From NCBI GenBank assembly GCA_036675025.1, contig JAKFFN010000391.1, positions 1-20,860 of the forward strand: a stretch of DNA of 20,860 bases, read 5' to 3'. A program made the translations under genes and the position numbers. The stretch's first letter is position 1; each line of letters begins with the position of its first letter. This DNA comes from JAKFFN01 sp036675025. Its GTDB lineage: Bacteria; Sumerlaeota; Sumerlaeia; Sumerlaeales; Sumerlaeaceae. Below are positions 7,311 through 15,596 of the stretch, in pieces. The notes under the pieces were generated by a model. The model was given only the letters and a program-made list of their open reading frames with translations. It was not told the origin of the DNA and ran no database searches.

Positions 7311-8447
7311 TTAACTGCTCCGTTGGATAAGGGTGTTAATGAAGCTTTCAACGGGAGCCCAGAAATTTTCCGCGTGGTAGAGGCTGCTCACCTTCTCCGA
7401 TGCATGCCGGGTCTTTGCGTCTACCAGGTCTGGTTCGGTAAGTACCTCATGCAGCGCCGCCGCCAGTGCGGCCGGCGACTCTGGCGGCACCACCCATCCG
7501 CATTTTCCGTAGCTCAACAGATCAGCGCAATCGCCGACATCAGTTGCTATCACCGGAAGACCGGCTGCCATGGCCTCAACTATGGAGATCGGGAGTGCCT
7601 CGTTGCGTGAAGCAGACACAAACACAGTGGCGCGCTTCAGCGGCTCGATGAGGCTGGGCTGATATCCGGAAAAAGTCACTCGACCATCAAGCAGAGGATC
7701 GCCGGCCGTTTGCGTCAGATCAAAATAGAAGGTATCCGACGGATTTGATTTTCCTGTGATTTCCACCTGCGGCCTGACCGCTTCTGCTTGTTTGGCTAAC
7801 TCCTTTATCGCCTGCAGTAGAATGTCAGCACCTTTGCGGTGAAAGGTCCCGTTAAGCAGAATGAGCGGCGTTTGTTCCCCCGCCGTTTTCTTATGCGCTG
7901 CTACTTCCTTCAAAGCGGCTATTGGAACATAGTTCAGGGCCACCATGGCCGGCGTTCCAGCAGGCGGCGGAAGATGTTTCATGGCGGAGTGCGACGCATA
8001 GATCAGCCCGTCGGCCAGCTTACTGATTGCCTGTTTTTTCAGGCGTGTCCGGCCAGACGAAATATCCAGTGTCTCGTGGATATGCCAGGCAATGGGAACG
8101 CCAGCCATCCGGGCAGCCATTCCGGCAAAGATGCTGGCGCTGGAGTTCACGTAGGCAAGATCGATCCGATTCGTGCGCAGGAAATGCCTTAACCGGCGGA
8201 TGTAACGGGCCCGCGCGGAAACGACGCGAGCTTTCTGAGCCAGCGCGGAATTCAGCATCGCGATTTCCGGGTTGGGAATAACCACGGTTCGAATTCCCCT
8301 CTGCGCGGCCCGGGTCAGCAATGGACCATCGCCTGGCACGATCAGCCACGTTTCGAAAACCGAAGATAGACCAGCAACGGTGTCAACAAGCGCTACCCCC
8401 GCCCCGGATATTTCAGAAAGGTGCGCTATGAATGCGACCTTCATCAT
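7311..8447 (-). CDS. Glycosyltransferase, GT4-like (GT-B fold)
   Basis: This 378-aa retaining-type glycosyltransferase is likely to act in surface polysaccharide assembly at the inner membrane. The N-terminal acceptor half begins MKVAFIAHLSEISGAGVALV, the usual glycine-rich loop region. The C-terminal donor half contains LILLNGTFHRKGADILLQA and the family signature SASRNEALPISIVEAMAAGLPV followed by IATDVGDC, with the two glutamates spaced as in the EX7E motif of GT4 enzymes. There is no signal peptide. The start is ATGATG; its first ATG overlaps the TGA of the upstream O-antigen ligase gene, so the two are translationally coupled. The sugar specificity cannot be read from sequence. Confidence 0.9.
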   Translation of the reverse strand: MMKVAFIAHLSEISGAGVALVDTVAGLSSVFETWLIVPGDGPLLTRAAQRGIRTVVIPNPEIAMLNSALAQKARVVSARARYIRRLRHFLRTNRIDLAYVNSSASIFAGMAARMAGVPIAWHIHETLDISSGRTRLKKQAISKLADGLIYASHSAMKHLPPPAGTPAMVALNYVPIAALKEVAAHKKTAGEQTPLILLNGTFHRKGADILLQAIKELAKQAEAVRPQVEITGKSNPSDTFYFDLTQTAGDPLLDGRVTFSGYQPSLIEPLKRATVFVSASRNEALPISIVEAMAAGLPVIATDVGDCADLLSYGKCGWVVPPESPAALAAALHEVLTEPDLVDAKTRHASEKVSSLYHAENFWAPVESFINTLIQRSS

Positions 8448-9901
8448 ACAGGGTCGGGCAGTTCGCCCGCTGCAGGCCCCGCGCCCGGCTGATCTATGGG
8501 CTCAGCGGTTTTAGAAGATGTCTGCCTTAGCGGAAGCTGGCGAGGGTCAATCAGCATGCAGACACCATAAAAAATCCAGACGCGCGGGTACAGGAAAGTA
8601 TCCTGGATAAATGAAGTTGCTACGATAATTGCCAAAACCAAAATCGTGGTCGACGCCAGGTTCTGCGCAAAGGAATCTCCGGCGGCAACGGCATCACGTC
8701 TGTATGTCCAGCTACGCACAAGAATATACAGGATAATGCCCAGGAACAGGGTAAGTCCGATCAGTCCTGTTTCTACCAGCACGGCCATCATACCCATATC
8801 CATAAACTTTTCCCACGCTCCCGGCCGGTACTGCGCGAAATAGGTGGTGTATTCCGGCGGGATGTAGTCGTGCCAGACCTTGGAGTATGACCCAAACCCG
8901 ATACCGAAAACAGGCGAGTCTCGAAACATCTCCATGCCGATCAGGTACGAATCGCGGCGTTCCAGGAAGGAGTAGTCTTTTCCAATGTTGGTGATCGTGA
9001 AAAGCCGCTTAAGCACCACCGGGAGAATGGTAAACGCCGCGGGAACAGCAAGGATCGTCATCAGGCCCAGCAGGGCTGCCTTGTTTTTATAGGTATAGAG
9101 AACTGCACTCAGCGCCAGTATCAGACCGATAACGATGTAGGTCTGGCGGTTAAAGGTAAGCACCGCGGCACCCAGGATGAGCATGCCCAGGACAAAGGCC
9201 AGCAGGCGCGTGTACCGGCTTTGAAGTTCGGAGTAGAGGAGAAACGCGAAAGGAAACGCATAGACCATGTTCCATGCGTACACAATGGGATTTGGCGCGG
9301 TTCCGGAAACTCGGTATTTATAACCCCAGCTGCCGGTAAAGTTGCCAATGATGTCTTTCTCGACGGCTTCAAAAATACCGTCAATCGCTGCGCCCGTTGT
9401 CAGCAGAACGATAATCCACGCCAGGGCGAGAATTGTACGCTCACTGGACAACGTCATGGCCAGGCCTAGGGCCAATATGAGGTAGATCACTACATAGCGG
9501 GCATAGAGAATGCCGTTCTCAAAGTCCTGTCCCAACAAACCATTTACGGCAAAATACAAAGTGGTTATTGCCAGCAAAGGCAGGAGGCCAAATTTCATCG
9601 AAAGGGCTTTGCCGCGAATGATATACACTACAACAGACAGAAAAAACAGGGGCGCCAGAATCTGGTTGAGGGATATCGGCAGGCCGGGGATCTGGGTATC
9701 AGCAAAGAAGAGCGCACCGAAGTAAAGAGTGAAGGGGACAAGGGGATGAGTAAAGCAGGAAACCAACAGCCCGGCCAACGCTACCAGGCCAAGGGCGCCC
9801 AGTGGGCCTCCGACGAAAACCGCCACGGCGCAGGCAAGCGCACCGAGAATCAGAACACCGGGAAAAATATATCGGCTGTAGTTAATGGATAGGGGTGGCA
9901 T
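8444..9901 (-). CDS. O-antigen ligase / polymerase family membrane protein (Wzy_C)
   Basis: This 485-aa integral membrane protein has roughly 11-12 hydrophobic helices and one larger periplasmic loop before the last helices (about residues 300-385). That loop holds the family motif RRDSYLIGMEMFRDSPVFGIGFGS, typical of the Wzy_C/WaaL superfamily, which either polymerises O-antigen repeats or attaches them to lipid A-core. Ligase and polymerase cannot be told apart by sequence alone. ATG at 9899-9901 has no ribosome binding site. A promoter-like pair lies so close (9912-9940) that the transcript could be nearly leaderless. It forms a two-gene operon with the glycosyltransferase. Confidence 0.88.
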   Translation of the reverse strand: MPPLSINYSRYIFPGVLILGALACAVAVFVGGPLGALGLVALAGLLVSCFTHPLVPFTLYFGALFFADTQIPGLPISLNQILAPLFFLSVVVYIIRGKALSMKFGLLPLLAITTLYFAVNGLLGQDFENGILYARYVVIYLILALGLAMTLSSERTILALAWIIVLLTTGAAIDGIFEAVEKDIIGNFTGSWGYKYRVSGTAPNPIVYAWNMVYAFPFAFLLYSELQSRYTRLLAFVLGMLILGAAVLTFNRQTYIVIGLILALSAVLYTYKNKAALLGLMTILAVPAAFTILPVVLKRLFTITNIGKDYSFLERRDSYLIGMEMFRDSPVFGIGFGSYSKVWHDYIPPEYTTYFAQYRPGAWEKFMDMGMMAVLVETGLIGLTLFLGIILYILVRSWTYRRDAVAAGDSFAQNLASTTILVLAIIVATSFIQDTFLYPRVWIFYGVCMLIDPRQLPLRQTSSKTAEPIDQPGAGPAAGELPDPV

Positions 9902-9911
9902 AAGTTTGGTT

Positions 9912-9940
9912 TATAATGGCTAAGTTAGGTGTATTAACAA
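9912..9940 (-). promoter_or_regulatory. Promoter of the O-antigen ligase operon, possibly leaderless
   Basis: The minus strand reads TTGTTA (plus 9935-9940), a 17-base spacer, and ATTATA (plus 9912-9917). The expected transcription start would be within a few bases of the ATG at 9901. Together with the absence of a Shine-Dalgarno sequence, this suggests a leaderless mRNA. Confidence 0.45.
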
Positions 9941-10034
9941 ATCGAAATGTCAGCAGTTTCTACTGGAGAATCAGATTTTGGGTTCATCTGATCGAACCAG
10001 AAAACAGTCAGAGCACGAGTTACCTTCAATGATC

Positions 10035-10041
10035 AAGAGGA
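10035..10041 (+). promoter_or_regulatory. Ribosome binding site supporting a GTG start at 10050
   Basis: AAGAGGA lies eight bases before the GTG at 10050-10052 and fourteen before the ATG at 10056. It favours a start that places the signal peptide at the N-terminus rather than the upstream TTG (9978) or ATG (10029). Confidence 0.5.
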
Positions 10042-10049
10042 TCGGCAAC

Positions 10050-11678
10050 GTGGACATGAAAAAATGCGTCGGACTTACTGCCAGTATCACCATTTTTCTC
10101 GGCGCTGGAATCGCAAGCGCAGACATCCTGCACATGCAGGATGGGCAGAAGCAGGTGGGCGTTATTGTGAAAGCGAAGACGAATCCTTCGCAGGTTACCA
10201 TTAGAACCACCTCCGGCGAAATCACGATCCCACGAACAAAAGTTTCGCGTATTGAAGAGCAATCGGCGGCGCAAAGCTACGGCGCCCTGGGCGATGCTTA
10301 TGTGCAATCCGGCAATTTCGACAAGGCCATTGAATCCTATGAAACCGGCTTGAAAAGCGACCCCGGTAATGTAGACCTGCAGCAGAAACTTCAGCAGGCG
10401 CGCGGCGGCGTAAGCACCAAAACCGCGGCTACCCAGGCAGCCCTGGATGATAAAACCCGGCGCGTGGTGGACCAGGCCATGCAGATGGCCCGCGGTGGCA
10501 ACTTTGATCAGGCCTACAGCACCCTGAAGTCCGTAGAACCATCAGAGTTCAGCCCGATCTATGCGCAGTACCGCCAGTCCATGGCCGACCTCTACCTCAT
10601 GTGGGGCCAGACCCTGCTCGACAGGCAGGACACCGGCGGCGCCGCTGACAAACTGAACCAGGTTCTGAAGCTGGACCCCTCCAATGCGACTGCAAAGCAG
10701 TTACTCATCAAAACGTTTGAAGGCGACCCGACGAAACTGGAGGAGACGGCAAAGTTTTATCTGCAGTCGGAATCTGGCGAAGAGCAGCTCAAGGGCGCTG
10801 ATGCGCTTTACAAGCTTCAGCGTTACGAAGAAGCCGCCCAGGTTTACATGAAATATATGAGCGATCCGACGCTCAACAGCCGCTTCAACATTACGCAGCG
10901 GCTGCAAACCCTCCTTGATACGCTGCACCAGCAGTACGCCAGCCGCGGAGACTACCGCAAGGCGCTTGAGTATTTTCAGCAATACATCCAGGTGAAGCCT
11001 GACGCCGACCCGATGCCCTACAGCAAGTACATGTACATGATCAAGCGGGCGGAAACTGACATGAACAACCCCAACGCACGCTTTGAGCTGGCATCGCTGG
11101 CTGAGCAGCTGGGTTTGATAGACACTGCCAAAGAGGAATATCGTAACATCCTGTCGCTCGACCCGGAAAGCAGCGGTGCGCTCACGGCTCTCCGCAAATA
11201 TGCAGATTCTGATCTGGCCGACGCGCGAGAGTTCCTGAACCAGGGACAGTATACCCTTGCAGTACAGATGGCGCAGAAGATTCCACAGCAATATCCCATG
11301 TATCCGGACCTGCTGGCCCAGGCAAACCAGTTGCTGGCCCAGGCCCAGGTCGAAGCCCAGAAGGTGGCCCAGAATTCCAAGGCCGAAGCCCGCGCCCTGG
11401 CTGAGCGTGGAGATAATTATTATCAGCAGGCAATGCAGTATCTTGGTGCATACGTCAGTACAGAAACAGATCAACGCCGGGTCATCTTCTCACCACGTAA
11501 CGAAGCGGCCAAGTACCTTGGCCAGGCAATTTTCGCGTGGAAGACCGCCCTGCAGATGGATCCGTCGCTGGGAGATGCTACCACCTACAACCTGCGCTTC
11601 AAGATACAGGATGCGTCAAATAAGTATAATGCCGTCGCAAATCGTCGTGCGCCATACATCCCTAATCCCCGCCGCTAA
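10050..11678 (+). CDS. Exported tetratricopeptide-repeat protein
   Basis: This is a ~542-aa secreted or periplasmic TPR protein. The N-terminus MKKCVGLTASITIFLGAGIA is a typical signal peptide, with cleavage likely after IASA. The next ~45 residues form a small beta-rich domain (HMQDGQKQVGVIVKAK, then VTIRTTSGEITIPRTKVSRIEE), a 'DG...G.v.......v.v....G...i....I..I' pattern often found before TPRs. TPR-like repeats follow, such as YGALGDAYVQSGNFDKAIES, YLMWGQTLLDRQDTGGAADK, and FELASLAEQLGLIDTAKEEY. A glutamine- and alanine-rich coiled segment (LLAQANQLLAQAQVEAQ) precedes the last repeat. The end is basic (RRAPYIPNPRR). I chose GTG 10050 on the ribosome binding site; ATG 10056 is the alternative. 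It is presumably a scaffold for envelope complexes. It is divergent from the O-antigen ligase gene. Confidence 0.8.
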   Translation: MDMKKCVGLTASITIFLGAGIASADILHMQDGQKQVGVIVKAKTNPSQVTIRTTSGEITIPRTKVSRIEEQSAAQSYGALGDAYVQSGNFDKAIESYETGLKSDPGNVDLQQKLQQARGGVSTKTAATQAALDDKTRRVVDQAMQMARGGNFDQAYSTLKSVEPSEFSPIYAQYRQSMADLYLMWGQTLLDRQDTGGAADKLNQVLKLDPSNATAKQLLIKTFEGDPTKLEETAKFYLQSESGEEQLKGADALYKLQRYEEAAQVYMKYMSDPTLNSRFNITQRLQTLLDTLHQQYASRGDYRKALEYFQQYIQVKPDADPMPYSKYMYMIKRAETDMNNPNARFELASLAEQLGLIDTAKEEYRNILSLDPESSGALTALRKYADSDLADAREFLNQGQYTLAVQMAQKIPQQYPMYPDLLAQANQLLAQAQVEAQKVAQNSKAEARALAERGDNYYQQAMQYLGAYVSTETDQRRVIFSPRNEAAKYLGQAIFAWKTALQMDPSLGDATTYNLRFKIQDASNKYNAVANRRAPYIPNPRR

Positions 11679-11765
11679 CAAGCCAACGGAAACGATTCTA
11701 CTGCAGAAACCGCGGCTTCGTCTGTTAGCCCGATAAGGTTTTGGTGAGAAAGGCGTGCTGTAGTA

Positions 11766-12881
11766 TTGCGTGATCTGGATTTTAAGTATGATGTCCCGAT
11801 GGGTCAATATACCACCATCGGTATTGGCGGGCCCGCGAAGTACTTTGTAGAGGCCACTGACACTGAAGATTTGCGAGCCGCCCTTGCGTGGGCTTCTGCG
11901 CAGGGATATCCGGTACTCGTTCTGGGCGGCGGCAGCAATATGCTTGTGGCGGATACCGGCTGGCCGGGCCTGGTAATTAAACAGTCAATTCGGGGCATCG
12001 ACTCAGAGCAGACAGACGCTGAAACCACGCGGTTGATTTGCGGCGGCGGTGAGACCTGGGATGACCTCGTTGTTCACGCCGTAAACGCCGGGTTGCAAGG
12101 GATAGAGTGCCTCAGCGGAATCCCCGGAACTGTTGGCGCAAGCCCCATACAGAACATCGGCGCGTACGGCCAGGAAGTGAAAGAGACCATCGCCTGGGTG
12201 GAGGCGCTGGATAAAGCGACCGGGCAGGAGCGCCGATTCACCAATCACGAGTGCGGTTTCGACTACCGGTGGAGCCGGTTCAAAGGTGACGACCGGGATC
12301 GATACATCGTAACGCGGGTAGCTTTTGACCTGAAGCCGGGCGCCAGCCCCAGCGTGCGGTATGGCGACCTGACGAAGTACTTTGAGCAGCGCGCTATTAG
12401 CTCGCCGACGTTAGCCGATGTGCGGGCAGCAGTACTTGAGGTGCGCGGCAGCAAGGGCATGGTGGTTGATCCAACCGTGCCCGATTCACGCAGCTGCGGG
12501 TCGTTCTTCATGAATCCCATCGTATCATCGGAACAGGCGGCGCAGGTAAAGGAGAAGCTCGAGCAGGCGGGCCTGGTAACGTCCGAACGCCCCATGCCGG
12601 AATTTCCTGCAGGAGAAGGTCGCGTGAAACTGAGCGCCGCTTACCTGATGGACAAAGCGGGCCTGCAGAAGGGGAGCGTGTTCGGCGGTGTCGGGATCAG
12701 CAGCCGACATGTTCTTGCCCTGATTAACTGCGGCGGCGGTTCGGCGGCGGAAATTCTCGACCTGGTGGCCCACGTGCAGAAAACCGTGCGAGAGGCGTTT
12801 GACATCGATTTGCATCCTGAACCGGTCTTTATCGGGTTTTCTGAAGCGGTTACATCCAGGGTCGAAGGCGGACAGGCTTGA
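11766..12881 (+). CDS. murB: UDP-N-acetylenolpyruvoylglucosamine reductase MurB
   Basis: This 371-aa cytoplasmic flavoenzyme reduces UDP-GlcNAc-enolpyruvate to UDP-MurNAc with NADPH, the second step of peptidoglycan precursor synthesis. FAD-binding motifs are YTTIGIGGPAKYF (residues 15-27), LVLGGGSNMLV (51-61) and CLSGIPGTVGASPIQNIGAYG (115-135). The catalytic positions match the E. coli enzyme: Arg168 in DYRWSRFK, the proton-donor Ser246 in SCGSFFMNP, and Glu352 in HPEPVF. Length and the substrate loop are of the type I (E. coli-like) class. The start is TTG 11766; the next in-frame ATG (11799) would remove the first beta-strand. Its stop overlaps the TTG start of the next gene. Confidence 0.93.
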   Translation: MRDLDFKYDVPMGQYTTIGIGGPAKYFVEATDTEDLRAALAWASAQGYPVLVLGGGSNMLVADTGWPGLVIKQSIRGIDSEQTDAETTRLICGGGETWDDLVVHAVNAGLQGIECLSGIPGTVGASPIQNIGAYGQEVKETIAWVEALDKATGQERRFTNHECGFDYRWSRFKGDDRDRYIVTRVAFDLKPGASPSVRYGDLTKYFEQRAISSPTLADVRAAVLEVRGSKGMVVDPTVPDSRSCGSFFMNPIVSSEQAAQVKEKLEQAGLVTSERPMPEFPAGEGRVKLSAAYLMDKAGLQKGSVFGGVGISSRHVLALINCGGGSAAEILDLVAHVQKTVREAFDIDLHPEPVFIGFSEAVTSRVEGGQA

Positions 12882-13522
12882 GCGCCCGTAAAGACGCCAC
12901 TCCGGCGCCGTGGATGATGGCCGCGGTGCGCCCGGCTGGTCAGCGCGTAGTAATAGTCGGAGCCGGCGCAGTGGCCCGGCGTCGCGCGAAGATGTTTGCG
13001 GACCACGGTGCGCGCGTGAAAATGTACGATCCATTCGCGGCAGAAACAGCCGATGATGAGCTGCCTGAGAATGTGAAACTTTACCGCCGGCGTGCAGCGA
13101 AGAAGGATCTGCAGGGCGCCTGGCTGGTGGTTGTAGCCACAGATGATGCGGAAACGAACGCTTCAGTAGGGCAGTGGACAGAGGAACTGGGGCTGGAATG
13201 CAACCGTGCAGACGACGTGGACGCCGGATCGTTCGCTGTGCCGGCACTGCTGGACAATGATGCCGGGTGGCAGCTGGCCATCCTCGGCGGCGAAGCGGGG
13301 CCGCTCTTTAGCACCTGGATGAAGGGACTACTCACCCAGGTGGTGGGCCTGCCAAAAGTCTCACACGTTTACAGCGCCCTGGCCGGTGCCCGGCGCGAGC
13401 TGCGCAGGCGCAACATGCCGCAGTCGCAACGCGCAGAAATCATGCGGATTGTGATGAGCGCAGCGCTGGAAGCCGATGATGAAGTCGACGGGGCAGAGTT
13501 GGCGCGCGACCTGGTCGGCTAA
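12878..13522 (+). CDS. Precorrin-2 dehydrogenase / siroheme synthase N-terminal domain protein
   Basis: This 214-aa NAD-binding protein corresponds to the N-terminal half of CysG, or to SirC/Met8p, which oxidises precorrin-2 to sirohydrochlorin and may insert iron. It has a Rossmann glycine loop VVIVGAGAVARRR (residues 24-36), the VVVATDDAETNASV block with Asp89/Asp90 where the family keeps its catalytic aspartate, and CNRADDVDAGSFAVPAL followed by LAILGGEAGPLFSTWMKGLL, aligned with the family's 'vDdpe...fpa...ISTGG.SP' region. The uroporphyrinogen methyltransferase half is absent. The TTG start at 12878 overlaps the murB stop (TTGA). An ATG at 12911 would also preserve the fold. No other tetrapyrrole genes are in the window. 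Confidence 0.8.
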   Translation: MSARKDATPAPWMMAAVRPAGQRVVIVGAGAVARRRAKMFADHGARVKMYDPFAAETADDELPENVKLYRRRAAKKDLQGAWLVVVATDDAETNASVGQWTEELGLECNRADDVDAGSFAVPALLDNDAGWQLAILGGEAGPLFSTWMKGLLTQVVGLPKVSHVYSALAGARRELRRRNMPQSQRAEIMRIVMSAALEADDEVDGAELARDLVG

Positions 13523-13554
13523 TTGGCTAAACGGCAGCCCGCCGGCCGCTCCCG

Positions 13555-14667
13555 CTACTCCGACTGTTCCAGTTGTTCCGTCATGTGCGTGGCGTGTGTC
13601 TCAATATCACGGGGGTAGCTTCCCATGATCTTCAAATTTGCCGTGTTCTGCCGGAGAATTTCAAGTGCTTCCGCCACCGGCGGATCTTCCTGGTGGCCCA
13701 GCAGATCGATAAAGAATACCAGTTCCCAGGCCCGCAGGCGCGTGGGCCGGCTCTCAATTTTTGTCAGGTTGATTTTGCGGTCGTGGAAAGGCTGCAGCAG
13801 ATCATAAAGCGCGCCCGGCTCATCATGAATGCTCACCATGATGCTGGTCTTGTCATTACCCGTTGGGCGGCTCTTCTGCTTTCCGATAACCACAAAACGC
13901 GTCGTGTTGTCCTTCAGGTCCTCGATGTTCGGCGCCAAAACCGGCATGTTATATTTACGCGCCGCAATTACTGATCCGATGGCCGCGGCATAATCCCGCT
14001 CCTTTGCCATCTCTACGCCCTTGGCCGTGGTACCTACTTCGATTAGCTGCACGCTTGGCAGGTTTTCCTTAAGCCAGACCTTGCACTGCTGGAAGGGCTC
14101 CGTCTTGCTGTAAATCACGCGCACCTTGTCCAGCTCATTGCGGCTGATCAGGTTCTGGTGGATAGTCAGGTTGATCTCACTGCAGATCAGGGCGTCAAAA
14201 GCCAGGAACATATCCAGGTGGCTGTGGATAACGCCACCAGTGCTGTTCTCGATGGGGATAATTCCGTAGTCGATCCAGTCGCGGTCGACGGCAAAAAAGA
14301 TGTCGTAAATGGAGTTGAACGCCCGGTGTGCGACCGAGTTGCCAAACTCCAGCAGACTGGCTTCGTGGCTGAACGTCGCCTCCGGGCCAAGAAAGCCTAC
14401 CGTCGGCGCCCGCTCTAGGGCCAGGCTTGCCGACATGATTTCTACAAAAACGTTTCGGATGGCATCAGCCGGAAATTTACCCTCGCCCGAGTTAATGGCA
14501 TGTTCAATAACCAGCTTCTGGCGGCTGGCATCATAAAAGCGCTTCCGCCCTTCCTGCTCTTTAATCAGGCCGATAGCCTTGGCCATGTCCGCGCGCTGGT
14601 CAAGCAGCCGCACAATCTGGGCATCAATGTCGTCAATTTGCTTTCGGTAGTCTTCCAGGGTAGCCAT
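13555..14667 (-). CDS. pheA: Bifunctional chorismate mutase / prephenate dehydratase PheA
   Basis: This 370-aa enzyme converts chorismate to prephenate and then to phenylpyruvate in phenylalanine synthesis. Domains in order: an AroQ-type chorismate mutase (residues 1-85, YRKQIDDIDAQIVRLLDQRA), prephenate dehydratase (about 88-265, with VGFLGPEATFSHEA, IPIENSTGGVIHSHLDMF and the NTTRF motif at 254-258), and a C-terminal ACT domain (about 275-355, DEPGALYDLLQPF and the ESRP motif) for phenylalanine feedback. The start is ATG 14667; an upstream extension reading from 14745 would overlap the DUF4230 gene and has no family match. AAGG lies about 18 bases upstream, so the ribosome binding site is weak. 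It sits 22 bp after the DUF4230 gene and is probably co-transcribed with it. Confidence 0.94.
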   Translation of the reverse strand: MATLEDYRKQIDDIDAQIVRLLDQRADMAKAIGLIKEQEGRKRFYDASRQKLVIEHAINSGEGKFPADAIRNVFVEIMSASLALERAPTVGFLGPEATFSHEASLLEFGNSVAHRAFNSIYDIFFAVDRDWIDYGIIPIENSTGGVIHSHLDMFLAFDALICSEINLTIHQNLISRNELDKVRVIYSKTEPFQQCKVWLKENLPSVQLIEVGTTAKGVEMAKERDYAAAIGSVIAARKYNMPVLAPNIEDLKDNTTRFVVIGKQKSRPTGNDKTSIMVSIHDEPGALYDLLQPFHDRKINLTKIESRPTRLRAWELVFFIDLLGHQEDPPVAEALEILRQNTANLKIMGSYPRDIETHATHMTEQLEQSE

Positions 14668-14689
14668 AGTGGATACGAAATTCCGCCTT

Positions 14690-15409
14690 CTAGGGTGTGG
14701 GCAAGGGATTTTTTGGCTCAGGCTCGAAAAGGATACGAATCTCACGGCCCGGATGCACCTTTTCCAGCAGCCCCTTCAGCGATTGCCGGGCTTCATCTTT
14801 CGCCTTGGCCATCAGGGCCTCATCGGCTTCGGCTTCAGAGCGGTGCTTCAGGTTGCCGGTTTTCTGGAGTTCTTCCAGTAGCTGCGCACTATTATCGAGG
14901 TACGGCAGCGCGGGACGATCCTGGGAGAAAATGCGACTTTTCGTTGGATCGTGCACCACCGACATAACCTCCGGCGCCGGGAGGGTGAGCGTAGTCACAA
15001 CATCTGAGTTCTCGATATCCGTTTCCTGCAGCTTTGCCAGGTCAATGCCTACGGTTACAGTAGTTACCATTTCATATACCAGGTTTGTCGTTGTGCCCGG
15101 CACGCTTTCACGCCCTCCCAGCAGGTCGCGCGTAAATTGCGCCATCACCCCCGAGCCTGGCTCAGGCAGCGGCTTATAGCTTCGTCCCAGCACAGGGATG
15201 CGGTACTGTCGTTCGACGGTGATCAGCCGGAACTCATTCAGGATCTCGCCGCGGCTCACGGGGCTGAGAGCTATAGTCTCTGTCTTTCGTGCAGGCGTCT
15301 CCCCCGGCCTGCCGCGCAGCAGGGTATAAAGCCCAAAGGCGGCCAGGATGATAATCAGCAGGGCTGATATAAGGCGCAGCGCCCGCACAAGCGCAGGCGT
15401 AGGTGTCAC
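14690..15409 (-). CDS. DUF4230 family membrane-anchored protein
   Basis: This 239-aa protein has a single N-terminal transmembrane helix (about residues 9-31, LRLISALLIIILAAFGLYTL) and a soluble extracytoplasmic domain. The segments TTVTVGIDLAKLQETDIEN, VVTTLTLPAPEV and HDPTKSRIFSQDR fit the DUF4230 pattern (a beta-rich region with 'DPtKS' before a helical tail). The function of the family is unknown. The start is GTG 15409, the only candidate that keeps the helix intact apart from a GTG seven codons in. The start codon lies in a tandem heptamer (CACCGTC twice, 15407-15420), so the 5' end adjoins a repeat tract. The stop is 22 bp before pheA. Confidence 0.72.
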   Translation of the reverse strand: MTPTPALVRALRLISALLIIILAAFGLYTLLRGRPGETPARKTETIALSPVSRGEILNEFRLITVERQYRIPVLGRSYKPLPEPGSGVMAQFTRDLLGGRESVPGTTTNLVYEMVTTVTVGIDLAKLQETDIENSDVVTTLTLPAPEVMSVVHDPTKSRIFSQDRPALPYLDNSAQLLEELQKTGNLKHRSEAEADEALMAKAKDEARQSLKGLLEKVHPGREIRILFEPEPKNPLPTP

Positions 15410-15420
15410 CGTCCACCGTC
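15407..15420. repeat. Tandem heptamer CACCGTC, two copies, at the DUF4230 start
   Basis: CACCGTC occurs twice in a row. The first copy contains the complement of the GTG start codon of the DUF4230 gene, so the two units offer GTG triplets seven bases apart, only one in frame. Confidence 0.7.
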
Positions 15421-15440
15421 CAGCGCGCCATTATCGGAAC

Positions 15441-15540
15441 TTCGCGCCGCAGACGCCCGGCCCGTCGGCGCATGCCCCGATCTTCGCGCCGCCGACATCC
15501 GATCCGTCAATGCATGACCCGATCTTCGCGCCGCAGGCGC
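15441..15540. repeat. 42-bp tandem repeat, about 2.4 copies
   Basis: The decamer TTCGCGCCGC recurs at 15441, 15483 and 15525, exactly 42 bp apart. Copies one and two match at 33 of 42 positions by eye. Copy three breaks off after about 14 bp, where the AT-rich heptamers begin. The period is a multiple of three but no convincing gene covers it on either strand. Confidence 0.8.
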
Positions 15541-15546
15541 CCCACC

Positions 15547-15578
15547 ATTCATAATTCGTAATTCATAATTCATAATTA
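15547..15578. repeat. AT-rich heptamer repeat (ATTCRTA)4
   Basis: Four consecutive heptamers read ATTCATA, ATTCGTA, ATTCATA, ATTCATA, followed by ATTA. The tract directly adjoins the GC-rich 42-bp repeats and lies 18 bp beyond the stop of the small peptide gene. Confidence 0.85.
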
Positions 15579-15596
15579 CGGCAAAGCCGGCGGTTT

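Noticed and set aside
10701..11474. 257-codon minus-strand open frame
   Set aside because: It is antisense to the TPR gene. Its apparent hydrophobic runs come from complementing Gln/Ala-rich codons.
13523..13554. Terminator between the precorrin-2 dehydrogenase gene and pheA
   Set aside because: Only a 4-bp CGGC/GCCG stem with a TTT tail is visible, too weak to call.
15441..15578. CRISPR array
   Set aside because: The 42-bp units are tandem without unique spacers, and the adjoining units are simple heptamers. No cas genes are nearby.
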